This document shows positions 55,997 to 64,000 of a stretch of 64,000 bases of DNA, piece by piece. A program made the position numbers and the translations under genes. Position 1 is the first letter of the stretch; each line of letters begins with the position of its first letter. A model generated the notes under the pieces. It was not told the DNA's origin and did no database searches. It worked only from the letters and a program-made list of their open reading frames with translations. The stretch covers positions 1-64,000 of the forward strand of contig JAQWSU010000042.1 in assembly GCA_029243025.1 (NCBI GenBank), written 5' to 3'. Source of the DNA: Pirellulaceae bacterium. Its GTDB lineage: Bacteria; Planctomycetota; Planctomycetia; Pirellulales; Pirellulaceae.

Positions 55997-57277
55997 TTAG
56001 CTGCGACGTCGAGCTTGGGCCAACAAGCCCAAGAGACCTGCCAACAACAGGAGGCCACTCGAAGGCTCAGGAACGAGACTTGTCGAGATTTCGATTCCAT
56101 TGATTGGAGCTCGAGGAGGGCTGCCGACGACCGGCGTGCCATTCAGGGTAAAGCTGTCACCCGAAACGCCGCTAAATACCAGCACATCGCCTTCCCAACC
56201 GAACGTGTAATCTCCGTCGAAGGGGCCCACATCCAGGTGAGACTGAACTTGGTCTCCGATGGAGTAGTCACCACCACGTCCGATTACACCACCTTTGGTG
56301 TAGACATAGACGTTATACTCGCCCTCAATGCCGATACCGTTGACCGTTACCGAATTCGGAACGGACTCATTAGTGTCCAGGTAACCTGTCATGAGGTTTC
56401 GATCGTTACCTGCGGGGGCAGTATTGTTATCCTCGCCTTTGCCCTGGCTCGCCCAGGTGTTGTTGGATGTCCATTCAACACTGGCTGATGTGGCGGCGCC
56501 GTTCGAATCAATTAGGTCGGAAGCGGATCCGTTTTGACCCTCAACATTATTCCAATTACTGGTACCCAAAACGCCTGCAGCGCCGGTAACAGCCGAACCA
56601 TCTGCATTGGGCTCATTCGCACCAAAGTTGATCGAAATCGTCTTGGGAGTAGCAACGTTGACGTTCATGGAGAAGAGGGAACCGTCGCAACCATCCGCGA
56701 AAGTGGCATCGTCGCCGAGTGGCGAGAGGGCAAGGTCGATGTAGTCACCGGCTGTAAGGTTGGCCGAGATCGAATTACTGACGCCCGTGCCATCGCCACC
56801 GGCGATGGTTTGGGAGCCAATTTCGACTCCATTCTGGAAGACGATGGCGGTCGTACCATTGCCGCAGTTGACGTTCTGTTTGGCAATGCTGTAATTGATG
56901 GTCGCCGGACCGCTGGCTGTTGATTCCCATCGACGAATTGCATACTGCACTCCACCGTTGTTGTCGCCGTTCGGATGTCCACCGTTCTGGTTGACGACGG
57001 TCCACGGAACGTTGTCTCCGTCTAAATTCGCCTCATCCCACGCACTGCCGTTCCAGACCCAGGTCGGCTCAGCAAATGCTTGAAAATCGGTGCCGTCGTA
57101 GACGCCATTGTCATCGGTTGCTTGGTCGTACAGTCCGTACGTCCAGTTGTTTTCGCCTTGAGCTCCGCTCGTTGACCAGTCGGCTACCGAATCGGCGATT
57201 GTCTCACCGAAACTGGTAGCAGGACTTGAAAGGCAAGCCAAAGTTGCCACAAGCACTGCTGAAAGAAAAGTCTTCAT
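55997..57277 (-). CDS. PEP-CTERM surface protein
   Basis: The start is the ATG at 57277 (KTFLSAVLVATLACLSSPATSFG signal peptide in part); the longer in-frame extension runs into the upstream hairpin and is disfavoured. The protein has 426 residues. Two beta-sandwich-like parts, rich in Asn, Gly and Asp, precede the C-terminal sorting signal VPEPSSGLLLLAGLLGLLA and a basic end (QARRRS). It is the most canonical PEP-CTERM tail in the window. It probably becomes an exosortase-processed surface or matrix protein. It carries its own terminator. Confidence 0.87.
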   Translation of the reverse strand: MKTFLSAVLVATLACLSSPATSFGETIADSVADWSTSGAQGENNWTYGLYDQATDDNGVYDGTDFQAFAEPTWVWNGSAWDEANLDGDNVPWTVVNQNGGHPNGDNNGGVQYAIRRWESTASGPATINYSIAKQNVNCGNGTTAIVFQNGVEIGSQTIAGGDGTGVSNSISANLTAGDYIDLALSPLGDDATFADGCDGSLFSMNVNVATPKTISINFGANEPNADGSAVTGAAGVLGTSNWNNVEGQNGSASDLIDSNGAATSASVEWTSNNTWASQGKGEDNNTAPAGNDRNLMTGYLDTNESVPNSVTVNGIGIEGEYNVYVYTKGGVIGRGGDYSIGDQVQSHLDVGPFDGDYTFGWEGDVLVFSGVSGDSFTLNGTPVVGSPPRAPINGIEISTSLVPEPSSGLLLLAGLLGLLAQARRRS

Positions 57278-57330
57278 TGGGTGTCGCCCTCGAATACATT
57301 TGCTGAAGGAAAAGTTGAAAACCCATAAAA

Positions 57331-57383
57331 AAAACGATGGTGTCCGCTCCAGATTCATTTTCCGAAGCGGGCATCATCGTTTT
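57331..57383 (-). terminator. 17-bp stem hairpin with U tract
   Basis: Arms 57331-57347 and 57367-57383 form a 17-bp stem (two G-U pairs when read on the plus strand). Eight U follow in the minus direction and five T on the plus side. It starts 15 bases after the TAA at 57399-57401, so it most simply terminates the reading frame ending there. It lies about 55 bases before the PEP-CTERM start, so read-through control cannot be excluded. Confidence 0.75.
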
Positions 57384-57398
57384 TGAGAGGTAATTGCG

Positions 57399-57536
57399 TT
57401 AGCGTTTCTCAGCGTCGATTTTGAAGGCGTCGATCCAGCTGTTGCCGAAGCCGGACTCAGCGCCTGAGTCTATCAGGAGGGCCTCGGGGGGCAAGGTAAA
57501 ACTGGTGGAATAAATAGAAATAGTCTGATTGGTGAA
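57399..57536 (-). pseudogene. Possible remnant of a gene 3' end
   Basis: A minus-strand frame of 45 codons without a good start ends in TAA 15 bases before a strong terminator. Its product has a protein-like ending (SGFGNSWIDAFKIDAEKR) and lies between the DUF6666 gene and the PEP-CTERM gene. It could be the surviving tail of a secreted protein gene. No family is recognised; the evidence is position and composition only. Confidence 0.3.
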
Positions 57537-57726
57537 TCAGGGGGGAATTCAGTCGCTGGCTGTGTGTGCGGAAATGTTTAGAGAGTTGAACACTTCGGCA
57601 ACAGCTGGGAAATCAGGCTTCGCAACAGGGAGGCGGGCGCAATCAAAAACGCCTCGTCATCCCGGACTGAACCTTGGATGAAGGGGCGATTTGAGGCGAA
57701 TCGGCTCGCATGGCAAGCTTTTGCCG

Positions 57727-58944
57727 TTAGTTTGTCTCACGCCGAACAATCATCGATCCGTTGTTGGCCACATCGAACATCGGACGATGGTATCGGAAGC
57801 AACTGCCGCAAGCGAGCGAGCCGGGGTACCAAACCAGATTGATTTGGACGTTCCAGGCTTCGTGTTCATTTGCCCCGTGTTGCTTTGATTCTGACGGTAT
57901 CACATAGGTATAGTCCGTTTCGAGTGCCCATCCGTTGTGGAGTGGCAGACGCGAGATGCCGCCGATAAGGCCTTCCGAATCACCCGTGAAGCCAGCAAAC
58001 ACCTGGGCTTCACCGCGACCGCCGGCCATGAGTCTGGTGCGATAGAAAAATTTGTATTGGTCTTTTGTGCCCCAGGTAATCAGTTCACTCCCTCCGAAAG
58101 TTTCCGCGAGGACCGTGTCTTGGGTGACGGACGTGGCAAAGCGGAAGCCAAGACTTTTGGCCGGGGTGATTGCCATGCTCAATTCGCCTCTGGCTTGGGC
58201 CAGACTGGCATCGTAGTACCATTCGTCTCGCATGTAATCCATCACAATTCCGCCCTGCAGTCCGTAGTCACCGCGACGAAAGAGTCCGAAGGTGACAAAC
58301 GCTTGGCTTCGCTCGTCTGTCGAAAAGGATGAGCCGTTCAAGTTGCTATTCGCACCTTGGAAGCCGATCTGCCAGCCAACGGATGGTGGGAGAATAATGT
58401 TCTTGGCGGCGGTTCCAAAGTTCAAGCCGTAGTGAAAGCCAAAACTGGCATCACGACCGAGGTTACCTTCATTCTTGGCGGCGTGGACCCCACCAAAGAC
58501 GGACAGATGATCGACCCATAACCCGGGCAAAATTTCCGGGCCCCAGCCGCTCGAATTGAGGCATTGTTCACAGGACGGACCTCCATCGTCGACCATCTCA
58601 CCCAGATCAACGATTTCGCCGTCGGAATATTCGGTCAGTTCATCGTCTGCGTATGGCATCTCTTCGTGAGTTGAAATCACGCTCCCCGAAGCGGGACGCA
58701 CGAATCCAGCGCGAGTACGCTGCGAGCTTTGCAGGGAAACGGGTTTCGCTCGTTGGGTGTGAACACGACGAGCTTCGGCCGCAATCTTGACGTGTCGAGG
58801 TGCAAAGCTGTGCTGAACGTAGCCTCTCTCTTTCGACGTCCCAATTGACTGTTGGGCAGCTGCTGGCGAGATGCTGAACGCTAGCGAAATGAGGAAGCTT
58901 AGCAGTAGTCGTTCAACCGGATGTGCTGACAACATTTGTTCCAT
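57727..58944 (-). CDS. DUF6666-type secreted or outer-membrane beta-barrel-like protein
   Basis: A protein of 405 residues. The signal peptide (LLLSFLISLAFSISPAAA) suggests an export start at 58944 or at the ATG three codons later. A Ser/Arg-rich and acidic stretch is followed from about 150 by alternating beta strands typical of an outer-membrane-barrel fold. The C-terminus reads CGSCFRYHRPMFDVANNGSM, a conserved ending of DUF6666 family proteins in planctomycetes. No enzyme motif is visible. It is divergent from the Cys-rich gene. Confidence 0.82.
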   Translation of the reverse strand: MEQMLSAHPVERLLLSFLISLAFSISPAAAQQSIGTSKERGYVQHSFAPRHVKIAAEARRVHTQRAKPVSLQSSQRTRAGFVRPASGSVISTHEEMPYADDELTEYSDGEIVDLGEMVDDGGPSCEQCLNSSGWGPEILPGLWVDHLSVFGGVHAAKNEGNLGRDASFGFHYGLNFGTAAKNIILPPSVGWQIGFQGANSNLNGSSFSTDERSQAFVTFGLFRRGDYGLQGGIVMDYMRDEWYYDASLAQARGELSMAITPAKSLGFRFATSVTQDTVLAETFGGSELITWGTKDQYKFFYRTRLMAGGRGEAQVFAGFTGDSEGLIGGISRLPLHNGWALETDYTYVIPSESKQHGANEHEAWNVQINLVWYPGSLACGSCFRYHRPMFDVANNGSMIVRRETN

Positions 58945-59347
58945 TCCGTAGCCGGGGTGTTTCCTGGATTGGTCTGTGACTCAGCATTCATATCGGCAGC
59001 CGTAAAGTCACAACTTTCGTTAAACCTGACATAATCCGAAAAGTCGCTTGGATTGCTCCAAAACTTCCAAATATCCTGGATTTACAGGTGGAGCGGCTGA
59101 TCGAGGCGGGAGAACGCGAAATGGTGGGAGGATGGGAGGTTTGGAATCAGCTTGTCGATTGCTGGAAGCCTGCCGGTTAATGGGGTTGTATGACTCGAAA
59201 CGGAAGTTCTGTTCGTAACAGTGTCGACGGTTCGATGAGGTGTAGCGAAGGCAAACGCTAACGCCGATGTCGTCTGAACGGGGAGCGGATGGGCGACGTC
59301 AGTGAGAATGACCCAAGTAGTTACTCAGGGAAGAGGAGACGATAGGA
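58945..59347. other. Divergent promoter region, nothing else recognised
   Basis: 403 bases between the DUF6666 gene and the Cys-rich gene. GAGGAG precedes the right start. I could not pick promoters with confidence, and no RNA gene or repeat stands out. Confidence 0.45.
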
Positions 59348-60193
59348 ATGATCTCTCGTCGATCAGTCACGATGATGTTGATGTTGGCATTTGGATTTTG
59401 TACGGATGCTGATGCTCAAGTCAGGAAATTGGGCAGAGTGTCATTGAATGCCTCGGCCGTTGAGCCTGCGTGCCACGGTTGCGGTGAGTGCAATGAATGT
59501 TCAGGTGGCCATGGAGGACGCTCCTATGGGGCGCATTACGGTGGGCACCGTGGAAGTCATGGAGGTCTTGTTTGGGGGAATCAGTGCTTTGATTGCAATC
59601 CTCGTCACAAGCTGTTTCCGCCCTGCCCGAATTCTTGTCGCACGACCTTGTTGGGCGAAGTGGTACTGGGTGTTAAGCACGCTGTTGACACGGGTTTGAA
59701 CAACGCGTTTCATTGCGTTTTTCACTGTGGGCATTGTAGTACGTGCGGGTCCGACAATTGTCAATGTGATGAGGGTTACGTAGAGCACTACGAAGATGGC
59801 GTGGTTGTCGAAAGCGAAATGCAACCGGTCCCGGCCGAGATGAATAGCGAGAAAGGCGATCCCTTTGGTGACGATCCCCAGCCTCAGGGTGCAGCGAAAG
59901 CCCGCTCCAGCATGCGTTCAATCATGCCGTCTGCCAGAGCGTTAGGGCCAGCAACGAAGCGTCGAGCCGTGCGTCCGGTTTCCAACGAGCAATCGTCACC
60001 CCCGCGTGTACGGGGGAAAACCAGCTATCGGCAGCCGACCGCCAGCGGAAAGTCTCGTACACGGGGGCGTTCAGCAGCTTCGAGACGCACGGTTCGCCCT
60101 GCCCCATCCAAGAGAACGACGCGACCTCAGTTGCGACAAGTTGGTTACCAGCAAACCAACAGCGATCCTGCCTTACGTTTTCGCGGCGAGTGA
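59348..60193 (+). CDS. Secreted Cys/His/Gly-rich protein with basic C-terminus
   Basis: A protein of 281 residues with AGGAG before the ATG. A signal peptide (MMLMLAFGFCTDADA) is followed at about 38-75 by a cluster CHGCGECNEC and a Gly/His run. More Cys pairs follow (CFDC, CPNSC, CGHCSTCGSDNCQC). An acidic part and a strongly basic Arg/Ser/Thr tail come last. The paired Cys and His could bind metal or form disulfides at the cell surface. Short Cys-rich secreted proteins are common in planctomycetes, but no function is known. An intrinsic terminator follows. Confidence 0.8.
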   Translation: MISRRSVTMMLMLAFGFCTDADAQVRKLGRVSLNASAVEPACHGCGECNECSGGHGGRSYGAHYGGHRGSHGGLVWGNQCFDCNPRHKLFPPCPNSCRTTLLGEVVLGVKHAVDTGLNNAFHCVFHCGHCSTCGSDNCQCDEGYVEHYEDGVVVESEMQPVPAEMNSEKGDPFGDDPQPQGAAKARSSMRSIMPSARALGPATKRRAVRPVSNEQSSPPRVRGKTSYRQPTASGKSRTRGRSAASRRTVRPAPSKRTTRPQLRQVGYQQTNSDPALRFRGE

Positions 60194-60229
60194 TTGATTT
60201 AACCGCGTAGCAAGAAACTCATTCTCTGG

Positions 60230-60268
60230 AGCGCCTGAGCAACTTATTTTGTTCGGGCGTTTTTTTTT
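60230..60268 (+). terminator. Intrinsic terminator of the Cys-rich gene
   Basis: A 13-bp stem with three G-U pairs (AGCGCCTGAGCAA with TTGTTCGGGCGTT) around a six-base loop is followed by a run of T. Confidence 0.85.
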
Positions 60269-60299
60269 GTTTCTCACCGTGCAATTCACCGCTAATCGG

Positions 60300-61448
60300 T
60301 CAGCTGCAGGCCGACAAGGCTTGGCAGATATCTTCCTGCAAGTCATCCACGTCTTCCAGGCCCACTGAGAGCCGAACTAGGCTGTCGACAATTCCATTGG
60401 CGGCGCGATCGGCCGGATCGTAACTCGCGTGGGACATCGAAGCGGGTTGTTCAATTAGCGATTCCACTGCGCCGAGACTAACGGCGAGTTGAAAGAGTTG
60501 TGTGGATTCGACAAAGGATTTGGTTGCAGCGAAGTCACCGTTGATTTCAAAGCTTAGCATGCCTCCAAAACCGCCCTGCATTTGGCGTTTTGCGATCTGG
60601 TGTCCGGGGTGATGTTCGAGCCCGGGATAGAGAACTCGCGTTACTCGTGAATCCGCCTGGAGGAATTCGGCGAGGGTTGCCGCGCTCTCGCAGTGTGCTT
60701 TGACTCGAAGTGCGAGGGTTTTCATGCCGCGGGCCAATAGAAAGGATTCAAAAGGTGACAAGACGGCGCCGGTCGCATTTTGAATGTAATACAGGTCATC
60801 GAAAAGCTTTTGCTCACGGACGACCAACGCGCCTCCGATTAGATCGCTATGGCCGCCAAGATACTTAGTGGCGGAGTGCATTACGATGTCAACGCCTAAT
60901 TCCAGGGGGCGTGTGAGTACCGGCGTGGCGAAAGTGTTGTCGACCGCCACCATCGCATCTCGTTGGTGGGCGAGCTGGCAACAGCTTTCGAGGTCGGTGA
61001 TGGACATCAACGGATTTCCCGGAGATTCGAGCCATAACAGGCGAGTTTGATCGGTGAATGCCTTCGCCAGGCTTTGAGGGTCTTGTGAGTTTGCCAAGCT
61101 GACGGTGATCCCAGAACGGTTAGCGATTTTATGCAGCAGCCGATAGGTTCCACCGTAAATGTCGGTACCGGCCACAATGTGATCGCCAGGTTTGAGGAGG
61201 ATCGTGGCGGCGTGGATGGCAGCCATCCCGGAGGCAAACAGCAATGCGTGTTCGCCAGATTCCAGTGATGCGAGAGTTTGCTCAGCCCGATTTCGAGTCG
61301 GGTTGCCGCTCCGGCCGTAGTCGAACTTGCCCCATTCGCCCGCACCCGGTTGTACGTAGGTCGATGCGACGTGAATGGGGGGCACCACCGCACCCGTTTC
61401 CGGATCTCGTTCATTGCCCACATGGATGGCGCGCGTGCGAAACTTCAT
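60300..61448 (-). CDS. Transsulfuration-family PLP enzyme (cystathionine gamma-synthase/lyase type) 2
   Basis: A protein of 382 residues. The Cys/Met-metabolism PLP fold shows YGRSGNPTRN, the phosphate-cup region FASGMAAIHA, ESPGNPL, the Asp in VAVDNTFATP, and the Schiff-base Lys in SATKYLGGHSD. The family end block SLGAVESLIEQPASMSH is present. It acts in the exchange between homocysteine and cysteine through cystathionine. Synthase and lyase cannot be separated by eye. It lies 110 bases after a second family member, and both are probably one transcript controlled by the upstream leader. Confidence 0.93.
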   Translation of the reverse strand: MKFRTRAIHVGNERDPETGAVVPPIHVASTYVQPGAGEWGKFDYGRSGNPTRNRAEQTLASLESGEHALLFASGMAAIHAATILLKPGDHIVAGTDIYGGTYRLLHKIANRSGITVSLANSQDPQSLAKAFTDQTRLLWLESPGNPLMSITDLESCCQLAHQRDAMVAVDNTFATPVLTRPLELGVDIVMHSATKYLGGHSDLIGGALVVREQKLFDDLYYIQNATGAVLSPFESFLLARGMKTLALRVKAHCESAATLAEFLQADSRVTRVLYPGLEHHPGHQIAKRQMQGGFGGMLSFEINGDFAATKSFVESTQLFQLAVSLGAVESLIEQPASMSHASYDPADRAANGIVDSLVRLSVGLEDVDDLQEDICQALSACS

Positions 61449-61558
61449 CGTTTAGAGACTCCGGCAGATACAGACTTGCGCCTGCCTGGGGCGAAGGGTG
61501 TCAGAACTCAGGTTGCGGAGGGTAATCCGACTTGCTGTGGCCTCGGGCTCGACCCCTC

Positions 61559-62797
61559 TTAACTATCGAGCGCTTGCGCCAAGTCGGCGATCAAATCGTC
61601 CGGGTCTTCGATACCACACGCCATGCGAATCATGTTGTCATGGATGCCCCATTCCTGACGTTCTTCCGGCGTCGCTTGATAATAACTCATGACCAGCGGT
61701 TGCTCGATCAGGCTCTCCACGCCTCCGAGGCTGGGAGCGATGCGGGGGATCTTGGCAGCGTCGACCACATTCGCTGTGGCCCGCCAGTCAGCGTCCTTCA
61801 CAAGAAACGTGACGAGCCCACCAAATCCCTTCATGGTGCGTTTCGCCACGTTGTAGTAGGGATGTGACTCGAGACCCGGATAGTAGACACGTTCGACCCG
61901 AGGGTGCGCTTCTAGGAATTTGGCAACGGCCATGCCATTTTGGTTGTGTCGTTCCACTCGCAAGGCAAAAGTCTTCAGGCCTCGTTCCAAGAGGTAGATG
62001 TTGTGGGGCGAATTGATGCCACCCATGATGCCGCGCAGGTGGCGGACGGGGGCCATTTTGTCTTGCCCGCCGACAATGACACCTGCCAACAAGTCGTTAT
62101 GCCCGCCCAAATATTTTGTTGCCGAATGGAGGACAAAGTCGACGCCGTAATCGATGGGACGCACATTGAAGGGAGTTGCCAGTGTGGCATCAATTAGTGT
62201 GTCGACTTGGTACTGTCGTCCCAGAGCTGCAAACTGTTCTAAGTCGACGACGCTCAAATGTGGGTTGGTGGGCGATTCGCTGACTAGCATTCGAGTTCGG
62301 TCATTGATCGCAGCCTCCATCGCCTCGTAATTGCAGGCTTCGACTTGCCGCGTGACCACGCCAAACCGCGATAGGTGTTTTGAGCAGAATTCTCGGCTTC
62401 GATGATAACACTCGTTGAAGAAAATTACTTCATCGCCGGCGTTTAATCGAGCCATGAAGACGCCGACAATTGCCGACATGCCACTCGAAAAAAGGACGGC
62501 ATCTTCGCCGCCGTCGAGTGCTGCCAGTTTGCGTTCAACGACGCGTTCACCCGGATTTCCATAACGTCCGTATTCTTCGCGCGGCTGCTCTTGCTCGATG
62601 TAGTCAATGACTGACTGGGTGTCGGGGAATGTGAAGGTTGACGCACAGAAGATCGGATCGGTAATCGAATCTCCAGGCTTTTGTCTTGCTTCGCCCGAGT
62701 GGACTGATTGTGTGGAGACACCCGGCTCGTTTTTGTTCTTTGGTGTCAAATCTTTGTCTCGGGCATCGGCGGAAGAGGACGGAGAGGAAGTCGTCAT
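61559..62797 (-). CDS. Transsulfuration-family PLP enzyme 1, first gene after the Cys leader
   Basis: The start is the ATG at 62797 (MTTSSPSSSADARD); in-frame codons upstream run into the attenuator hairpin. About 412 residues form the Cys/Met-metabolism PLP fold: YGRYGNPGERVVE, FSSGMSAIVGVF, ESPTNPH, DATLATPF, and the Schiff-base Lys in SATKYLGGHND. The block SLGGVESLIEQPLVMSY is also present. A Ser/Lys/Asp-rich N-terminal tail of about 35 residues is unusual. The gene follows a leader peptide and terminator, pointing to amino-acid-dependent control. Confidence 0.92.
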   Translation of the reverse strand: MTTSSPSSSADARDKDLTPKNKNEPGVSTQSVHSGEARQKPGDSITDPIFCASTFTFPDTQSVIDYIEQEQPREEYGRYGNPGERVVERKLAALDGGEDAVLFSSGMSAIVGVFMARLNAGDEVIFFNECYHRSREFCSKHLSRFGVVTRQVEACNYEAMEAAINDRTRMLVSESPTNPHLSVVDLEQFAALGRQYQVDTLIDATLATPFNVRPIDYGVDFVLHSATKYLGGHNDLLAGVIVGGQDKMAPVRHLRGIMGGINSPHNIYLLERGLKTFALRVERHNQNGMAVAKFLEAHPRVERVYYPGLESHPYYNVAKRTMKGFGGLVTFLVKDADWRATANVVDAAKIPRIAPSLGGVESLIEQPLVMSYYQATPEERQEWGIHDNMIRMACGIEDPDDLIADLAQALDS

Positions 62798-62852
62798 GGA
62801 TTGGTCTTCACACGCAGGAATGGAAACAGATTTACCGGGTTTGCGTGCGTGC

Positions 62853-62886
62853 AAAAAAAAACCGCGGACAAAAAGCCGCGGCGTTT
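62853..62886 (-). terminator. Attenuator terminator before the transsulfuration genes
   Basis: In the minus direction CCGCGG (62876-62881) pairs with CCGCGG (62862-62867) around eight bases, followed by nine U (62853-62861). It lies between the leader peptide and the structural gene start at 62797, so it terminates before the gene unless disrupted. An upstream CGCGG (62906-62910) can pair with its 5' arm to make an antiterminator. Confidence 0.85.
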
Positions 62887-62941
62887 ACAGTCTTACTAAA
62901 TTGGACCGCGTCCCACCCTTTGGTTGGTCAGCGATGGCTCT

Positions 62942-62989
62942 TTAGCAGAACAGGCTGCAAGCGGCCGCAAATCCCTGAGGTTCGGACAT
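62942..62989 (-). CDS. Cysteine leader peptide, 15 residues
   Basis: An ATG at 62989 with GGAGG at 62999-63003 (nine-base spacing) opens a frame of 15 codons ending in TAA at 62942-62944. The peptide is MSEPQGFAAACSLFC, with TGC codons at positions 11 and 15, the last one directly before the stop. Codons 8-10 form the self-complementary GCGGCCGC (62961-62968), which can pair with downstream GCGG. This is the layout of a transcription attenuator: when Cys-tRNA is scarce the ribosome stalls on the Cys codons and the antiterminator can form. No such leader is seen at other genes here. Confidence 0.72.
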   Translation of the reverse strand: MSEPQGFAAACSLFC

Positions 62990-63261
62990 TCTAACCATCC
63001 TCCGGTTTGGTTTCAAGTTCTTGCTCAAGGGGACAACAAGTTTAACGCCTTTCAACCAAAATTTTATGTTGAAATCTAGGGGTTCTCGGGCTTGGGCCAC
63101 TCACATAAAGTGCACGGAAAGGCCGTTTCCGATTGTGATGTCAAAGCTGAACAGAAACGGACGGAACGTGCTTGATAGGTACTCTTTTTCTGGACGTTTC
63201 TGGCCATTTCAGCATAAACTGGGTGTTGCGAGACGACGAATCCCAATTAGGAGTACTTCGT

Positions 63262-64000
63262 ATGCCTTCGATTCTGCGCTGGTCTTTGATGACACTCATC
63301 AGTCTCTTGACGCTGTGTCCTCTCGGTTTGCTTGCCGTGGCCAGTGAGGGGAAGTTGACACCCGAACAACTTGTGCAGCAGTTGGGGGATGCGCGTTTTA
63401 GCCAACGGCAAATTGCGACGGAGGCACTGACTCAAAGAGGGGTGGCCGCAATCGACGCCGTTCGAGCGGGTATCGAAAGTAAGGATCCGGAGATTCGCTT
63501 CCGCTCCCGAGCCATCTTGCGGGTGATTCGCCATTTAGAACGCGAGAGATTGATCAATGCGTTCATCGCAGGTTTGGAGGTCGAGACGGCAGACGAATTG
63601 CCGGGCTGGACCGACTTCCAAACGATGGTCGGTCAAACTTCAAACTCGAAAGCCTTGTTCGTGCAAATGCTCGAGTCAGAGTGGGCCTTCCTGGATGCGG
63701 TCTACCAGAATGACCCCACGCTGGCCGGATCCTTGCTCGCCAACCGTTGTCAAACCGTCAAGATGATGCAGGGTCGCCGACCGGTGACGATTGGGAACAT
63801 CGCCGCGCTCGTCTTTGTCTCGGCTCGAGAGGATGTGGATATCGCTGACCAATCCTTCTTGATGCGATTGTTGTACAGTAACCCCGACCTGGATCGTGCG
63901 ATGCGAGCTGGGACTTACCGTGAATCGTTAAGAGCCATCATGGGGGCGATGGTCGGAAAAGAGACTTACGACAGTACCCTGGTCCAGAGGCTCAATTTTT
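63262..64000 (+). CDS. Secreted helical repeat-like protein, 3' end outside window
   Basis: An ATG at 63262 with TTAGGAG nine bases upstream opens a frame that continues without stop to the window edge (about 246 codons). A signal peptide (MTLISLLTLCPLGLLAVA) precedes a HEAT-like helical part (GDARFSQRQIATEALTQRG, KDPEIRFRSRAILRVI). The rest is helical and of no recognised family. Such HEAT-domain secreted proteins are frequent in planctomycetes. It is divergent from the Cys-attenuator transcript. Confidence 0.75.
   Translation, partial: MPSILRWSLMTLISLLTLCPLGLLAVASEGKLTPEQLVQQLGDARFSQRQIATEALTQRGVAAIDAVRAGIESKDPEIRFRSRAILRVIRHLERERLINAFIAGLEVETADELPGWTDFQTMVGQTSNSKALFVQMLESEWAFLDAVYQNDPTLAGSLLANRCQTVKMMQGRRPVTIGNIAALVFVSAREDVDIADQSFLMRLLYSNPDLDRAMRAGTYRESLRAIMGAMVGKETYDSTLVQRLNF

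Larger units (their letters stand above)
62798..63261. other. Leader and divergent promoter region
   Basis: The left part holds the leader peptide and attenuator (62853-63003). The rest, 63004-63261, is the divergent promoter area for the leader and the plus-strand gene at 63262. A weak inverted repeat CCGTTTC/GAAACGG lies near 63128-63165. No convincing promoter could be chosen. Confidence 0.5.

Noticed and set aside
62798-63003. SAM, SAH or cobalamin riboswitch upstream of the transsulfuration genes
   Set aside because: None of the conserved boxes I know for these riboswitches is present; the leader peptide explains the layout better.

Overview
The window looks like chromosomal DNA from a planctomycete, most likely a Pirellulales-type bacterium. 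The evidence is family content. There is a MoxR/DUF58/BatA/VWA operon with very large membrane proteins. Two long PQQ-like propeller proteins, several PEP-CTERM surface proteins, a membrane-anchored Ser/Thr kinase with a DLG motif, and a secreted protein ending in the DUF6666-type tail are also present. GC is moderate and most genes start on ATG with recognisable Shine-Dalgarno sites. I see no insertion sequence, phage, integron or CRISPR array.

Layout. From 1 to 10.6 kb (minus strand) lies a MoxR operon, read from 10646 down to the left edge: MoxR ATPase, DUF58, BatA-like, VWA/glutamine-amidotransferase-like, a DUF4175-like coiled-coil protein, and a secreted protein cut by the window edge whose tail is about 29 copies of a 15-bp repeat. 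From 10.98 to 15.8 kb (minus) is a giant TPR/PQQ-propeller protein. At 16.1-16.9 kb lie an HU-type histone-like gene (plus) and a tRNA-Phe (minus) with its own promoter and terminator. From 17.1 to 28.9 kb (plus) there is an eight-gene operon: terpenoid-cyclase-fold protein, single-pass membrane protein, ExbB, two ExbD proteins, PQQ propeller, TPR plus solute-binding protein, and an unknown secreted protein. This is a plausible proton-driven envelope machine.

From 29.7 to 38.1 kb are PEP-CTERM genes, a TVP38/DedA-like membrane protein, a protein kinase, an RluA-type pseudouridine synthase, Maf and DUF2905. From 38.2 to 44.9 kb (minus) is the pyruvate dehydrogenase complex (E2, E1, E3), with rpsD one base upstream of the E3 gene. 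From 45 to 50.4 kb lie an App1-type phosphatase, a metallophosphoesterase, an acidic repeat lipoprotein, a HAMP-like protein and a very disordered Arg/Ser/Glu-rich protein. From 50.8 to 52.9 kb is a two-gene arginine module: a TIGR00300 LOR/SDH-type ornithine cyclodeaminase followed by an arginine dihydrolase of the DDAH fold. FeoA and FeoB follow at 52.9-55.4 kb (minus). From 56 to 60.2 kb are another PEP-CTERM protein, a DUF6666 outer-membrane-like protein and a Cys/His/Gly-rich secreted protein.

From 60.3 to 63 kb (minus) two tandem transsulfuration-family PLP enzymes are preceded by what reads as a classical attenuator: a 15-codon leader peptide with two Cys codons, alternative pairing segments, and a GC hairpin followed by nine U. 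This cysteine-sensing leader is the most interesting regulatory element in the window. A hypothetical secreted protein begins at 63262 and runs off the right edge.

Most function calls rest on motif and family recognition by eye, without database searches.
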